Shown here: one piece after another, positions 6,654 to 13,029 of the stretch
Layout of the letters: the number at the start of each line of letters is the position of its first letter
How positions within the stretch are numbered: position 1 is the stretch's first letter
Assembly: GCA_035295705.1 (NCBI GenBank)
Contig: DATGIN010000322.1
Span: 1 to 16,671, forward strand
Direction of reading: 5' to 3'
Origin: Poindextera sp035295705
Lineage (GTDB): Bacteria; Pseudomonadota; Alphaproteobacteria; Caulobacterales; Caulobacteraceae
DNA length: 16,671 nt
The notes under the pieces: model-generated
The model's database searches: none
Told to the model about the DNA's origin: nothing
What the model saw: the letters and a program-made list of their open reading frames with translations, nothing else
Program-made: the position numbers and the translations under genes

Positions 6654-7537
6654 ACCGCCTGCAGCTCGCGGCGGACGAGCCTGGCGTAGTCGTCCATCAA
6701 CGACAGCGAGATGTTGCCGGGCCGGAATCGGTGCTCGCCGATCTCGGCGACGGGCGTCACCTCGGCGGCCGTTCCGGTCAGGAAGACCTCGGAGAAGGTG
6801 CCCAGCTCCTCGCCCGGGATGTGCCGCTCGACGACCTCGAACCCCCGCTCGCGGGCGATCTTCATCACCGAGCGGCGGGTGATGCCGTCGAGGAAGCAGT
6901 CCGGCGTTGGTGTGTGGATCACGCCGTCGCGCACCAGGAAGATGTTCGCCCCGGTGGACTCGGCGATATAGCCGCGCCAGTCCAGCATCAGCGCATCGGC
7001 ATAGCCTTCGCGCTCGGCGGCGTGCTTGGAGATCGTGCAGATCATGTAGAGGCCGGTCGCCTTCGAGTGCACCGGCTCGGTCTCCGGCGACGGCCGCTTG
7101 TACTTGGCGTGCGTCAGGCGGATGCCGCGCTTCTTCTCCTCCGGGTCGAAGTAGCTCGGCCAGTCCCAGGCCGCGATGGCCAGGTGAATGGTGGTGTTCT
7201 GCGCCGAAACGCCGATCATCTCAGAGCCCCGCCAGGCGATCGGCCGCACGTAGCAGTCGTCGAGGCCGTTCTTGGCGCAAGTCTCCACACAGGCCTTGTC
7301 GATCTCTTCGACGCTATAAGGTATCGTAAAGTCGAGGATTTCCGCCGAACGGTGCAAACGCTGGGTGTGCTCGGTCAGCCCGAATATCTCGCCGCCGTAC
7401 ATGCGCTCGCCTTCGAAGACGGCGGACGCGTAGTGGAGGCCGTGCGTCAGTACGTGCACCTGGGCTTCGCGCCAGGGCCTGAACGCGCCATCCATCCATA
7501 TCCAGCCGTCGCGGTCGTCGAAGGGGATAACCGACAT
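6650..7537 (-). CDS. ilvE: branched-chain-amino-acid aminotransferase
   Basis: This PLP-dependent class IV aminotransferase converts the 2-oxo acids of Leu, Ile and Val to the amino acids, using glutamate as donor, in the cytoplasm. It is 295 residues long, the usual size. Markers are WMDGAFRPW (14-22), VLTHGLHYASAVFEGER (29-45), the PLP lysine in HSKATGLYM (Lys159), and GYIAESTGANIFLV (189-202, with the cofactor-binding Glu193). The later segment GITRRSVMKIA (218-228) and FLTGTAAEVTPV (252-263) also fit. I place the start at 7537: GAGGAGGT (7547-7554) is about 10 bases before it, while the in-frame ATG at 7546 directly abuts that site and is too close. Its stop overlaps the small membrane protein gene. 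It is divergent from the two-component genes, with 47 bases between. A D-amino-acid or other class IV specificity is less likely. Confidence 0.93.
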   Translation of the reverse strand: MSVIPFDDRDGWIWMDGAFRPWREAQVHVLTHGLHYASAVFEGERMYGGEIFGLTEHTQRLHRSAEILDFTIPYSVEEIDKACVETCAKNGLDDCYVRPIAWRGSEMIGVSAQNTTIHLAIAAWDWPSYFDPEEKKRGIRLTHAKYKRPSPETEPVHSKATGLYMICTISKHAAEREGYADALMLDWRGYIAESTGANIFLVRDGVIHTPTPDCFLDGITRRSVMKIARERGFEVVERHIPGEELGTFSEVFLTGTAAEVTPVAEIGEHRFRPGNISLSLMDDYARLVRRELQAV

Positions 7538-7546
7538 CAGATGCAT

Positions 7547-7554
7547 ACCTCCTC
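7547..7554 (-). promoter_or_regulatory. strong ribosome-binding site deciding the ilvE start
   Basis: On the minus strand this reads GAGGAGGT, a near-perfect anti-16S match. It directly touches the ATG at 7546 and stands about 10 bases before the ATG at 7537, so 7537 is the likely initiation codon. Confidence 0.75.
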
Positions 7555-7559
7555 GGCGG

Positions 7560-7567
7560 GCTATAGC
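7560..7567. promoter_or_regulatory. palindromic GCTATAGC between divergent genes (possible shared -10 region)
   Basis: The 47-base gap between ilvE and the response regulator contains one 8-bp perfect palindrome, GCTATAGC. It gives TATAGC on both strands, a fair -10 element for both directions, with transcription starts predicted about 10 bases before each coding start. No good -35 is visible for either direction. The promoter role is inferred from position and composition only. Confidence 0.3.
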
Positions 7568-7584
7568 AGCATAAGGGTCGGGGC

Positions 7585-8292
7585 GTGAACGCGCCGTCGG
7601 CGGCCGGAACACGCGAGCGGCACCTGCTGGTGGTCGACGACGACGACCGCATCCGGGACCTCCTGAAAGCGTATCTGGCGCGCGCCGGCTTTCGCGTCTC
7701 GACGGCGGCGGACGCCGCACAGGCCAGGCGTCTGCTCGGTGTGTTCGACTTCGACCTTCTGGTGTTCGACGTGATGATGCCCGGCGAGGACGGGTTCCAG
7801 CTGACCGAGTGGGTGCGGACGGCCGGACCGGCCAAGGCCGCCCCGGTCCTCATGCTGACAGCCCGCGACGGCGCCAGCGACCGGATCGAAGGGCTGAAGC
7901 TGGGCGCCGACGACTACCTGCCGAAGCCGTTCGAGCCGGAGGAGCTCGTCCTGCGCATCGAGGCGATCCTTCGCCGCGCCGGCGCGGCGCCGCATGCCGC
8001 CGAGCGGCTGAGCATGGGTCGCTCGAGCTTTGACGCAAGGCGCGGCGAGCTCTTCCGCGGCGATGCGCCGGTGCGGCTCACCGAGGCCGAGACCCGGCTC
8101 CTGAAGCGCCTGGCCGCCAACGCCCATGTCGCCGTCGACCGGCTTGCGCTCGCCCGCGACACCGCCGACCCCTCCGGGCGGGCGGTGGACGTGCAGGTGA
8201 CGCGCCTGCGCCGCAAGATCGAGCCCGACCCCAAGCAGCCGCGCTATCTGCTGACGGTGCGGGGCGTGGGCTACATGCTGGCGCCCGACTGA
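7585..8292 (+). CDS. OmpR/PhoB-family response regulator
   Basis: This 235-residue two-component transcription factor has a receiver domain (about 12-130). It carries the acidic pair in LLVVDDDD (Asp18-Asp19), the phospho-acceptor Asp62 in LVFDVMMPGEDG, Thr92 in LMLTARD and Lys114 in YLPKPF. A C-terminal winged-helix DNA-binding domain follows (about 140-235), with VDVQVTRLRRKIE (201-213) as recognition helix and YLLTVRGVGYML as the wing. It starts at GTG 7585, with AAGGG at 7573-7577. The kinase ATG overlaps its TGA by one base, so the two form a co-translated pair. It resembles the alphaproteobacterial OmpR-type regulators called PetR or CenR, and petR-like genes are often next to ilvE in Rhodobacterales, but orthology is a guess. 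Targets cannot be told. Confidence 0.92.
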   Translation: MNAPSAAGTRERHLLVVDDDDRIRDLLKAYLARAGFRVSTAADAAQARRLLGVFDFDLLVFDVMMPGEDGFQLTEWVRTAGPAKAAPVLMLTARDGASDRIEGLKLGADDYLPKPFEPEELVLRIEAILRRAGAAPHAAERLSMGRSSFDARRGELFRGDAPVRLTEAETRLLKRLAANAHVAVDRLALARDTADPSGRAVDVQVTRLRRKIEPDPKQPRYLLTVRGVGYMLAPD

Positions 8293-9638
8293 TGCGGATA
8301 AAGCCGCCCCGTTTCTTCCTGCCCCGCCTCTTGAAGCGCTGGACGCCCACCTCGCTCTGGGGCCGCTCGCTGCTGATCATCGTGCTGCCGATCGCCATCA
8401 TGCAGGTTGCGGTCACCTGGGCCTTCTTCGACGCCCATTGGCAGACGGTCACCTCCAGCCTCGCCGACGGCCTGGCCGGCGACATCTCGTGGGTGGTGCA
8501 GAGCTACGAGGCCAACCCGACGCCGGCCAACCTCGCCGAGCTGCAGGATCGCGCCGAGCGCAACCTTGCGCTCTCGGTGGCGCTGCAGCCGGGTAAGGCG
8601 CTGCCGAAGCGCAAGGGCTACGCCCTGTTCGGGCCGGTCGACTGGTCCATCAAGCGGGCGCTCGAGAACCACATCGACCAGCCGTTCTGGTTCGACACCA
8701 CCCGCTACCCAGCCTACGTCGACGTCCGGGTCGCGGTCCCGCAAGGCGTGATCCGCATCATCGCGCCGCGCGACCGTGCGTTCGCGACCCAGGGGCGGCT
8801 CTTCATCTTCTGGCTGACCATGGCGACCGTGCTTCTGACGGCCGTCGCCGTGCTCTTCATCCGCAACCAGGTGCGCGCGATCGAGCGCCTGGCCGACGCC
8901 GCCGACGCGTTCGGGCGGGGCGGCGACGTGCCGCAGTTCAAGCCGCATGGCGCCCGCGAGGTGCGGAAGGCCGCGCACGCCTTCATCGCCATGAAGGAGC
9001 GCATCCAGCGCTACATCGACCAGCGGACGGCGCTTCTGGCCTCCGTCAGCCACGACCTGAGAACCCCGCTCACGCGCCTGAAGCTCGAGGCGGCGCTGGC
9101 CGAGCCCTCGCCGCAGGTGAGCGCCATCAAGCGCGATCTCGCCGAGATGGAGCACATGATCGACGAGTACCTGGCCTTCGCGCGCGGCGAGGGCGGCGAG
9201 GCGTTGGAGAGCGTGCCGCTTCGGATGCTGATCCAGGAGGTGAGCGAAGGCGCGCGCCGCGCCGGGGCGGAGGTGGCGGTCGACGCGGACGCGACGCTCG
9301 CCGCGCAGGTGCGGCCGAACGCGTTCAAGCGGGCGCTCGCAAACCTGGTCATGAACGCCGCCGCGCACGGCGAGCACGTGGCCGTCGCCGCCCGCCCGCG
9401 GCCCGCCGGCGGGGTCGAGATCCTGGTCGACGACGACGGGCCTGGCATCCCGCCCGAGCGCTATGAGGACGCCTTCAAGCCGTTCAACCGGCTCGACGAG
9501 GCGAGGAACCAGAACGAGAAGGGCGTCGGCCTGGGGCTCGCCATCGCCCGCGACGTGGCGCGAGCCCTGGGCGGCGACGTCACCCTGGACCGCAGCCCCT
9601 TGGGCGGACTTCGAGCCGTCGTGCGCTTGCCGGGCTGA
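8292..9638 (+). CDS. EnvZ-like sensor histidine kinase
   Basis: This inner-membrane sensor kinase is 448 residues long. TM1 is at about 23-45, followed by a periplasmic sensor region of about 120 residues (46-168) and TM2 at 169-190. A HAMP linker runs from about 188 to 243. The dimerisation/phospho-acceptor helix has SVSHDLRTPLTRLKLEAAL (251-269, His254). The ATPase domain has the N box NLVMNAAAHG (351-360), the G1 box DDDGPGIP (380-387), an F-box-like AFKPFNRLD (394-402) and the G2 box GVGLGLAI (411-418). All catalytic motifs are intact. ATG at 8292 overlaps the regulator stop (TGATG). The layout and the HAMP-H box spacing are EnvZ-like. The ligand or envelope signal is unknown. It is followed, 21 bases after its stop, by the convergent tlpA-like gene. 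Confidence 0.93.
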   Translation: MRIKPPRFFLPRLLKRWTPTSLWGRSLLIIVLPIAIMQVAVTWAFFDAHWQTVTSSLADGLAGDISWVVQSYEANPTPANLAELQDRAERNLALSVALQPGKALPKRKGYALFGPVDWSIKRALENHIDQPFWFDTTRYPAYVDVRVAVPQGVIRIIAPRDRAFATQGRLFIFWLTMATVLLTAVAVLFIRNQVRAIERLADAADAFGRGGDVPQFKPHGAREVRKAAHAFIAMKERIQRYIDQRTALLASVSHDLRTPLTRLKLEAALAEPSPQVSAIKRDLAEMEHMIDEYLAFARGEGGEALESVPLRMLIQEVSEGARRAGAEVAVDADATLAAQVRPNAFKRALANLVMNAAAHGEHVAVAARPRPAGGVEILVDDDGPGIPPERYEDAFKPFNRLDEARNQNEKGVGLGLAIARDVARALGGDVTLDRSPLGGLRAVVRLPG

Positions 9639-9659
9639 GCCCGCTCGGCGCCGCCGGTA

Positions 9660-10181
9660 TCAGGTGCGCGAGGCGACCTGCGGGGTGGCCGGCGGCGGGG
9701 GCTGGTCGAGCAGCGGGCTGATGGTCGTGTCGAGCGTGTCCTCGTTGAAGGCGCCGGCCTGCTTCAGCCGAAGCACCCCAGCGCGATCGATCACCCAGCT
9801 GGATGGGACCTGGTCGTTGATCTTGCCGTAGTCCCAGCTGCGGAAGTCGTCGACGACCGGGAACGGCAGCGCCTTCTGCAGGTCGCCGAGCTTCGCGGCC
9901 GGATAGTCGTCGGTCTTGATCGCGAAGATGACCAGACCCCGGTTCGGGTGCGCCCTGGCGTAGTTGTTCATGGCGGCCAGCTCGGCCTTGCACGGCGTGC
10001 ACCAGGTCGCCCAGAAGTTCAGGATCACCACCTTGCCCCTCAGGTCCGCGAGGCTGATCTTGCGGTGATCGAGCGTGACCAGCGTGAACCCGGGCGCGGG
10101 CCTGCCCACCCGGGCGGCCAGCGCCGGCGCCGCCAGGGACGTCGCTGCGAGTACGATGGCGATGGCGCGGAAGAGCCGCAT
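9660..10181 (-). CDS. TlpA-like secreted or membrane-anchored thioredoxin-fold protein
   Basis: This protein of 173 residues has an N-terminal signal (MRLFRAIAIVLAATSLAAPA) with a probable cleavage ALA/A at 22-23. A thioredoxin/AhpC-type domain follows: GRPAPGFTL (26-34), LADLRGKVVILNFWATWC (44-61), active-site WCTPC (Cys61, Cys64), and the cis-proline region QVPSSWVIDRAG (124-135). TlpA/ResA-like proteins reduce or exchange disulfides in the periplasm, for example in cytochrome c maturation. No cytochrome genes are adjacent except the b561 gene further right. A Pro-rich tail closes the protein. The start at 10181 is the ATG before the signal peptide; the frame continues upstream into another gene and is ignored. 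It lies 56 bases after the membrane protein of the CX4C cluster, on the same strand. Confidence 0.85.
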   Translation of the reverse strand: MRLFRAIAIVLAATSLAAPALAARVGRPAPGFTLVTLDHRKISLADLRGKVVILNFWATWCTPCKAELAAMNNYARAHPNRGLVIFAIKTDDYPAAKLGDLQKALPFPVVDDFRSWDYGKINDQVPSSWVIDRAGVLRLKQAGAFNEDTLDTTISPLLDQPPPPATPQVASRT

Positions 10182-10198
10182 GAGCGAAGCGCGACGCT

Positions 10199-10213
10199 GG
10201 GGCGCGCTGCCCC
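10199..10213. repeat. GC-rich hairpin in front of the tlpA-like gene
   Basis: GGGGC, a 5-base loop and GCCCC form a perfect 5-bp stem in the 56-base gap between the membrane protein stop (10238) and the tlpA-like start (10181). No T-run follows. On the minus strand a perfect TTGACA (10217-10222) precedes it, but no acceptable -10 is found 16-18 bases further. It may be a weak terminator or attenuating structure separating tlpA from the upstream cluster. Confidence 0.3.
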
Positions 10214-10237
10214 TTATGTCAACGGCGCACTTGAGCT

Positions 10238-10714
10238 TCACACCGACAGCGCCAGGCCGAGGCCAGTGGAAGCGGCGTTGGCGGCGAAGCTGGTCAAGAG
10301 CGCCGTCGCGAAGCCTGCTGGCGCCCGGCGCAGATCGGCAAGGCAGGCGAAGTAAAGCGCCGCCTCGACCAGCCACACGATCGTCTCGCCGGCCGCGACG
10401 CCCACCCTCCAGGACGCGAGCGTGGTCGCCCACGGCGCGGTCAGCGCCAGGTGCAGCAGCGGCTGGGTGAGTCCGTTCACGAACAAGCTGAACGCGCCTG
10501 CGCGCCATGCCCTTAGGCCAAACGCAGCGGTGATCGCCGTCACCACCGGCGCCTCGACCACGACGGTCAGGCCGAGCTCCGTCGGCGACGGCGCCAGCCA
10601 GAAGATGACCGGCAGCGCCAGAAGCGCCGCGGCCAGCACGGGACGCCGGAAGTTCGTGGCAGCCAGCAACGAGAGCATGAGCCCCGAGAGCGCCGGCGCA
10701 AGCAGCGCGCTCAC
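10238..10714 (-). CDS. polytopic membrane protein of the CX4C secreted-protein cluster, unknown function
   Basis: This 158-residue protein has about five or six hydrophobic segments (about 4-20, 25-42, 46-68, 82-100, 108-126, 135-157). Polar residues sit within or beside membrane segments: Glu54 (VVVEAPVV), Asn80 and Gln84 (FVNGLTQPLLH), Glu110 (AAGETIVWLVEAALYF, with Glu117) and Asn146 (SFAANAAS). I recall this pattern (E, then N-x-x-T-Q/N-P, then E...VE...Y, then N-x-x-S) from membrane parts of uncharacterised proteins in other phyla, but cannot name the family. The GTG at 10714 overlaps the stop of the upstream secreted-protein gene as GTGA. The open frame further upstream is in another gene. 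It ends 56 bases before the tlpA-like gene. The buried acidic and amide residues suggest a channel, transporter or intramembrane partner; this is inference. Confidence 0.75.
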   Translation of the reverse strand: MSALLAPALSGLMLSLLAATNFRRPVLAAALLALPVIFWLAPSPTELGLTVVVEAPVVTAITAAFGLRAWRAGAFSLFVNGLTQPLLHLALTAPWATTLASWRVGVAAGETIVWLVEAALYFACLADLRRAPAGFATALLTSFAANAASTGLGLALSV

Positions 10715-11088
10715 GGCTGCGGCTGGACCCGGATCCCCGTGGGGCTGACCGTTGCGCGGTACTCGACGCCCGACGGCGTGCTCCTGAAGACGCCGCTGCT
10801 GAGCGTCGGTCCGGTCCGGAAGGCGAGCACCAGGCGCAGGAATGCGTCGAACCCTGGCGCATATCCCGAGCAGGTCTGCCCGAGGCAGGTCAGCGTCTGC
10901 GACGACCACGGATGCGCGCAGGCGCCGCTGTCGCATTGCTCGAGGGTGACGCGGACCGGCAGCCGCCCTGACTTGTTCGCAACCATAAGAACGATCGGGT
11001 GCGGCACCGGCGGCGGCGCGTCGGCGACAGCGGCGCCGGCCGCGATCGTCGCGACCAGGACTGCGGCTGCTGCGCGGGCGGCGGTCAT
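10711..11088 (-). CDS. secreted protein with two CX4C pairs (second paralogue)
   Basis: This protein of 125 residues has a clear signal peptide (hydrophobic 6-22, probable AVA/D cleavage at 22-23). The mature part holds four cysteines in two CX4C pairs: Cys52/Cys57 and Cys68/Cys73, ten residues between the pairs. The following segment FDAFLRLVLAFRTGPTLSSG (80-99) and YRATV parallel the same region of the upstream gene product. That protein has CX4C...CX4C, then NRLRISFSDGRTLASN and YRVRV, so the two are paralogues. An even cysteine number and a signal peptide suggest two disulfides in the periplasm. The ATG at 11088 overlaps the upstream stop (ATGA), and its own stop overlaps the GTG of the membrane protein. 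The family name and function are unknown to me. Confidence 0.72.
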   Translation of the reverse strand: MTAARAAAAVLVATIAAGAAVADAPPPVPHPIVLMVANKSGRLPVRVTLEQCDSGACAHPWSSQTLTCLGQTCSGYAPGFDAFLRLVLAFRTGPTLSSGVFRSTPSGVEYRATVSPTGIRVQPQP

Positions 11089-11480
11089 TGCGGCCGCACG
11101 TCGAGCGCTCGCCTCATCACGCGCACCCGGTAGCGCGCATTGAACCCGGCCGGACGGAAGATGTTGCTGGCCAGCGTGCGTCCGTCGGAGAAGCTGATCC
11201 GCAGGCGGTTGTACCTGGCGAAGCCGTAGGCGCGGGCGTTGCAGGACATGGCGCTGCAGTCGAGCCCCTGCGGCCCCAGCCGCTTCAGCGGCCTGGCGTC
11301 GGCGCAATCGCCCTTGCCGCACTCCAGAAGCTCGCCCCTGACGATGCCGAGGCCCGGCTTGTCGGGCGCGAACGTGAACGCCATCGTCGGCTTCGGGCCG
11401 ATGTCGGCCGAGGCCGGCATGGCGAAAGCGATCGCTAGCAGCACCGCCGAGGCGCCCGCAGCTGTGCTGACTCGATGCAT
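11085..11480 (-). CDS. secreted protein with two CX4C pairs (first paralogue)
   Basis: This protein of 131 residues has a signal peptide ending ASA/D (23-26), so the mature protein begins DIGPKPTMAFTF. It has two CX4C pairs, Cys54/Cys59 and Cys75/Cys80, fifteen residues apart. A segment with the order aromatic, basic, hydrophobic strand (YGFARYNRLRISFSDGRT, 85-102) and a C-terminal NARYRVRV strand follow. I recall the ADIGPKP start and the C..C...C..C order from uncharacterised secreted proteins in Chloroflexi and Firmicutes, some of them fused to a membrane domain. The start at 11480 is supported by AAAGGGGG at 11485-11492. The gene follows the dioxygenase by 26 bases and overlaps the next gene by 4. 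It may be a beta-rich extracytoplasmic domain with two disulfides. The function is unknown. Confidence 0.76.
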   Translation of the reverse strand: MHRVSTAAGASAVLLAIAFAMPASADIGPKPTMAFTFAPDKPGLGIVRGELLECGKGDCADARPLKRLGPQGLDCSAMSCNARAYGFARYNRLRISFSDGRTLASNIFRPAGFNARYRVRVMRRALDVRPQ

Positions 11481-11506
11481 GTCGCCCCCTTTGCCTCCCG
11501 CCCCGG

Positions 11507-12379
11507 CTATGCGTGCGCGGCGAACTCGCTGACCGGATCGCCTGCGATGCGCGAGTGGTACATCACCCTTGGCTCGGTCATGTCCCAAGGGCGGGCGCGG
11601 TGCATGAGACAGCGGTTGTCCCACACCACGACGTCGCCGGCCGCCCAGGCGTGGTGGTGGATGCGCGGCGGCTGGCAGGCGAACGCGCTGAGCTCGTCCA
11701 GCAGCCGCTCCGACTCCGACGGATCAAGGCCGGGGATGCCGTAGGCGTGGCGCCCGACCGCCAGGGTCTTCCTGCCGGTCTCCGGATGCGTCTTCACGAG
11801 CGGCCTGAGCGGCGGTTCCTTCACCTGGAAGCCGTACCCGGAGTATGGGCTGCCTTCCTTGTGGGTGTGCCCCTCCTTCGCCTGGCTGTAGTGCAGCGAG
11901 TGGTAGGCGCTCAAGGTCTCGATGCGCGCGCGGGTGGCGGCGTCAAGCGCATCGTAGGCGGCGCGCATGTCCGCCCAGCCCGTCTCGCCGCCGGACTGAG
12001 GCACGACATGGGCGGAGAAGACCGCGCCCTTGGCCTGCACCGGCATGTAGGTGGAGTCGGCGTGCCAGCCCATGTTGCCCTTCAGCACCTTGACCACGTC
12101 GTCGGTCCCGTCGTCCACGCGCAGGGAGCCGTCGCCACGCACGTTCGAGAGCGGCGCCCAGTCGAACTCCAGCGGACCGAAGCGCCTGGCGAAGGCGATC
12201 TGCTGGTCCTTGGCGAGATGCTGGCCAGGGAAGATCAGGAGCGCGTAGGCGAGCCACGTGCGGTAGAGCGCATCGAAGGCGGCGTCATCGAGGTCGGCCA
12301 GGCGGAGGCCGGTGACCACTGCCCCGAACGTCGCGTCCAGCGGTTCGACGTCGAAAGCTTCGGGCATCGTCGGGCTCAT
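11507..12379 (-). CDS. TauD/TfdA-family Fe(II)/2-oxoglutarate dioxygenase
   Basis: This predicted cytoplasmic oxygenase has 290 residues. It has the 2-His-1-carboxylate iron site: WHADST (His106, Asp108) and CLMHRARPWD (His260). The 2-oxoglutarate-binding Arg is in EPRVMYHSRI (Arg271). An N-terminal motif FGAVVTGLRLADL (18-30) and the segment LIFPGQHLAKDQQIAFARRFG (48-68) are typical of the TauD/TfdA group. Members hydroxylate taurine, alkyl sulfates, phenoxyacetates, carnitine precursors and other acids; the residues visible do not choose among them. No sulfonate transporter is near. The ATG at 12379 has CAGGAACG just upstream; a second in-frame ATG at 12367 is less likely. The secreted CX4C gene starts 26 bases downstream, so it may share a transcript. 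It is divergent from the DUF2147 gene, with 132 bases between. Confidence 0.9.
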   Translation of the reverse strand: MSPTMPEAFDVEPLDATFGAVVTGLRLADLDDAAFDALYRTWLAYALLIFPGQHLAKDQQIAFARRFGPLEFDWAPLSNVRGDGSLRVDDGTDDVVKVLKGNMGWHADSTYMPVQAKGAVFSAHVVPQSGGETGWADMRAAYDALDAATRARIETLSAYHSLHYSQAKEGHTHKEGSPYSGYGFQVKEPPLRPLVKTHPETGRKTLAVGRHAYGIPGLDPSESERLLDELSAFACQPPRIHHHAWAAGDVVVWDNRCLMHRARPWDMTEPRVMYHSRIAGDPVSEFAAHA

Positions 12380-12453
12380 TCGTTCCTGCCTGCGGAGCGA
12401 GCCTAACGCAGAGCGCCGGCCGCATCCAAGCGGTGCTCTCCGCGCCGCCAGCA

Positions 12454-12482
12454 TTGCCAGCCCGCTTGGCGCGCGGCTTAAT
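12454..12482 (+). promoter_or_regulatory. predicted promoter of the DUF2147 gene
   Basis: TTGCCA (12454-12459), a 17-base spacer and CTTAAT (12477-12482) form a good housekeeping-sigma match in the gap between the divergent dioxygenase and DUF2147 genes. A start of transcription near 12489 would leave a leader of about 22 bases with GGGGAG before the ATG at 12512. The score is judged by eye only. Confidence 0.42.
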
Positions 12483-12511
12483 CCACGACATCGCGGATGG
12501 GGAGAACGAGG

Positions 12512-12964
12512 ATGGCGAGGCTTGGCCGGACTGCGGTCATCGGCGCCGCGCTGGCGCTTCTGGCGAAGGCGGCGCTGGCTGCGCCAAGCCCGGCCGGCGC
12601 CTGGGAGATCATCTCCGACGCCGACGGCAAGCCCCGCGCGCTCATCGAGCTTACGGTCGTGGGCGGCCAGCTTCAGGGCGTCCTGACCAAGTCGCTGCGC
12701 GGCGAGGATCCGAACAAGCTCTGCGCGCCCTGCAAGGGCGATGAGCACAACAAGCGCATCGTCGGCATGCGCGTGCTGTGGGGCCTGAAGCCGGCGCCCG
12801 GCGATCCCCTGACCTGGCAGGGCGGCCAGATCCTCGACCCTGACTCCGGCAACGTCTACTCGGCGAAGGTCAGCGAGAGCGCCGACGGAAAGACCCTCAC
12901 GGTCCGGGGTTTCATCGGGATTTCGCTGATCGGGCGCACCCAGACCTGGCGCCGCGCCGGCTAG
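12512..12964 (+). CDS. secreted DUF2147-family protein
   Basis: This protein of 150 residues has a signal peptide (MARLGRTAVIGAALALLAKA, probable cleavage ALA/A at 23-24). The mature part is a single small beta-barrel-like domain of the DUF2147 family. Its hallmarks are GAWEIISDADGKPRALIEL (29-47), GEDPNKLCAPCKGDEHNKRI (64-83, with the CxxC pair Cys71/Cys74), GMRVLWGL (85-92), GQILDPDSGNVYSAKV (105-120) and VRGFIGISLIGRTQTWRR (131-148). Length and motifs are complete. I chose ATG 12512 over ATG 12497 because GGGGAG at 12499-12504 is well placed for it and the signal peptide then has normal length. No biochemical function is established for the family as far as I know. The cytochrome b561 gene follows 65 bases later on the same strand. 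Confidence 0.88.
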   Translation: MARLGRTAVIGAALALLAKAALAAPSPAGAWEIISDADGKPRALIELTVVGGQLQGVLTKSLRGEDPNKLCAPCKGDEHNKRIVGMRVLWGLKPAPGDPLTWQGGQILDPDSGNVYSAKVSESADGKTLTVRGFIGISLIGRTQTWRRAG

Positions 12965-12993
12965 CGAGGCCGAACCGCTGCGCTCGCTCGACC

Positions 12994-13011
12994 GTTGACT
13001 CGGGCGTCAAC
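12994..13011. repeat. inverted repeat GTTGAC-6-GTCAAC upstream of cytochrome b561
   Basis: GTTGAC (12994-12999) and GTCAAC (13006-13011) are perfect inverted repeats separated by 6 bases, in the 65-base gap before the cytochrome b561 gene. The arrangement resembles a dimer-binding operator and could also form a small hairpin. A GANTC site (GACTC, 12997-13001) lies inside it. No regulator can be named. Confidence 0.35.
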
Positions 13012-13029
13012 CGGAAGAGGAAGCGCGCC

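Noticed and set aside
7538..7720. N-terminal extension of ilvE
   Set aside because: It overlaps the response-regulator gene in antisense and passes the strong ribosome-binding site at 7547-7554.
8271..9377. Long minus-strand open frame opposite the histidine kinase
   Set aside because: No recognisable motif, and the opposite strand carries all kinase boxes.
9639..9659. GC palindrome (CGGCGCCG) between the kinase and the tlpA-like gene as a terminator
   Set aside because: The gap is only 21 bases, the palindrome has no loop and no T-run follows.
10182..10862. N-terminal extension of the tlpA-like frame
   Set aside because: It runs through the membrane-protein gene in another frame; a signal peptide begins precisely at the ATG at 10181.
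11513..12406. Plus-strand open frame opposite the dioxygenase
   Set aside because: Antisense shadow; the minus strand has the full iron and 2-oxoglutarate motifs.
12380..12748. N-terminal extension of the dioxygenase frame
   Set aside because: It overlaps the DUF2147 gene and a predicted promoter, and the family N-terminus begins at 12379.
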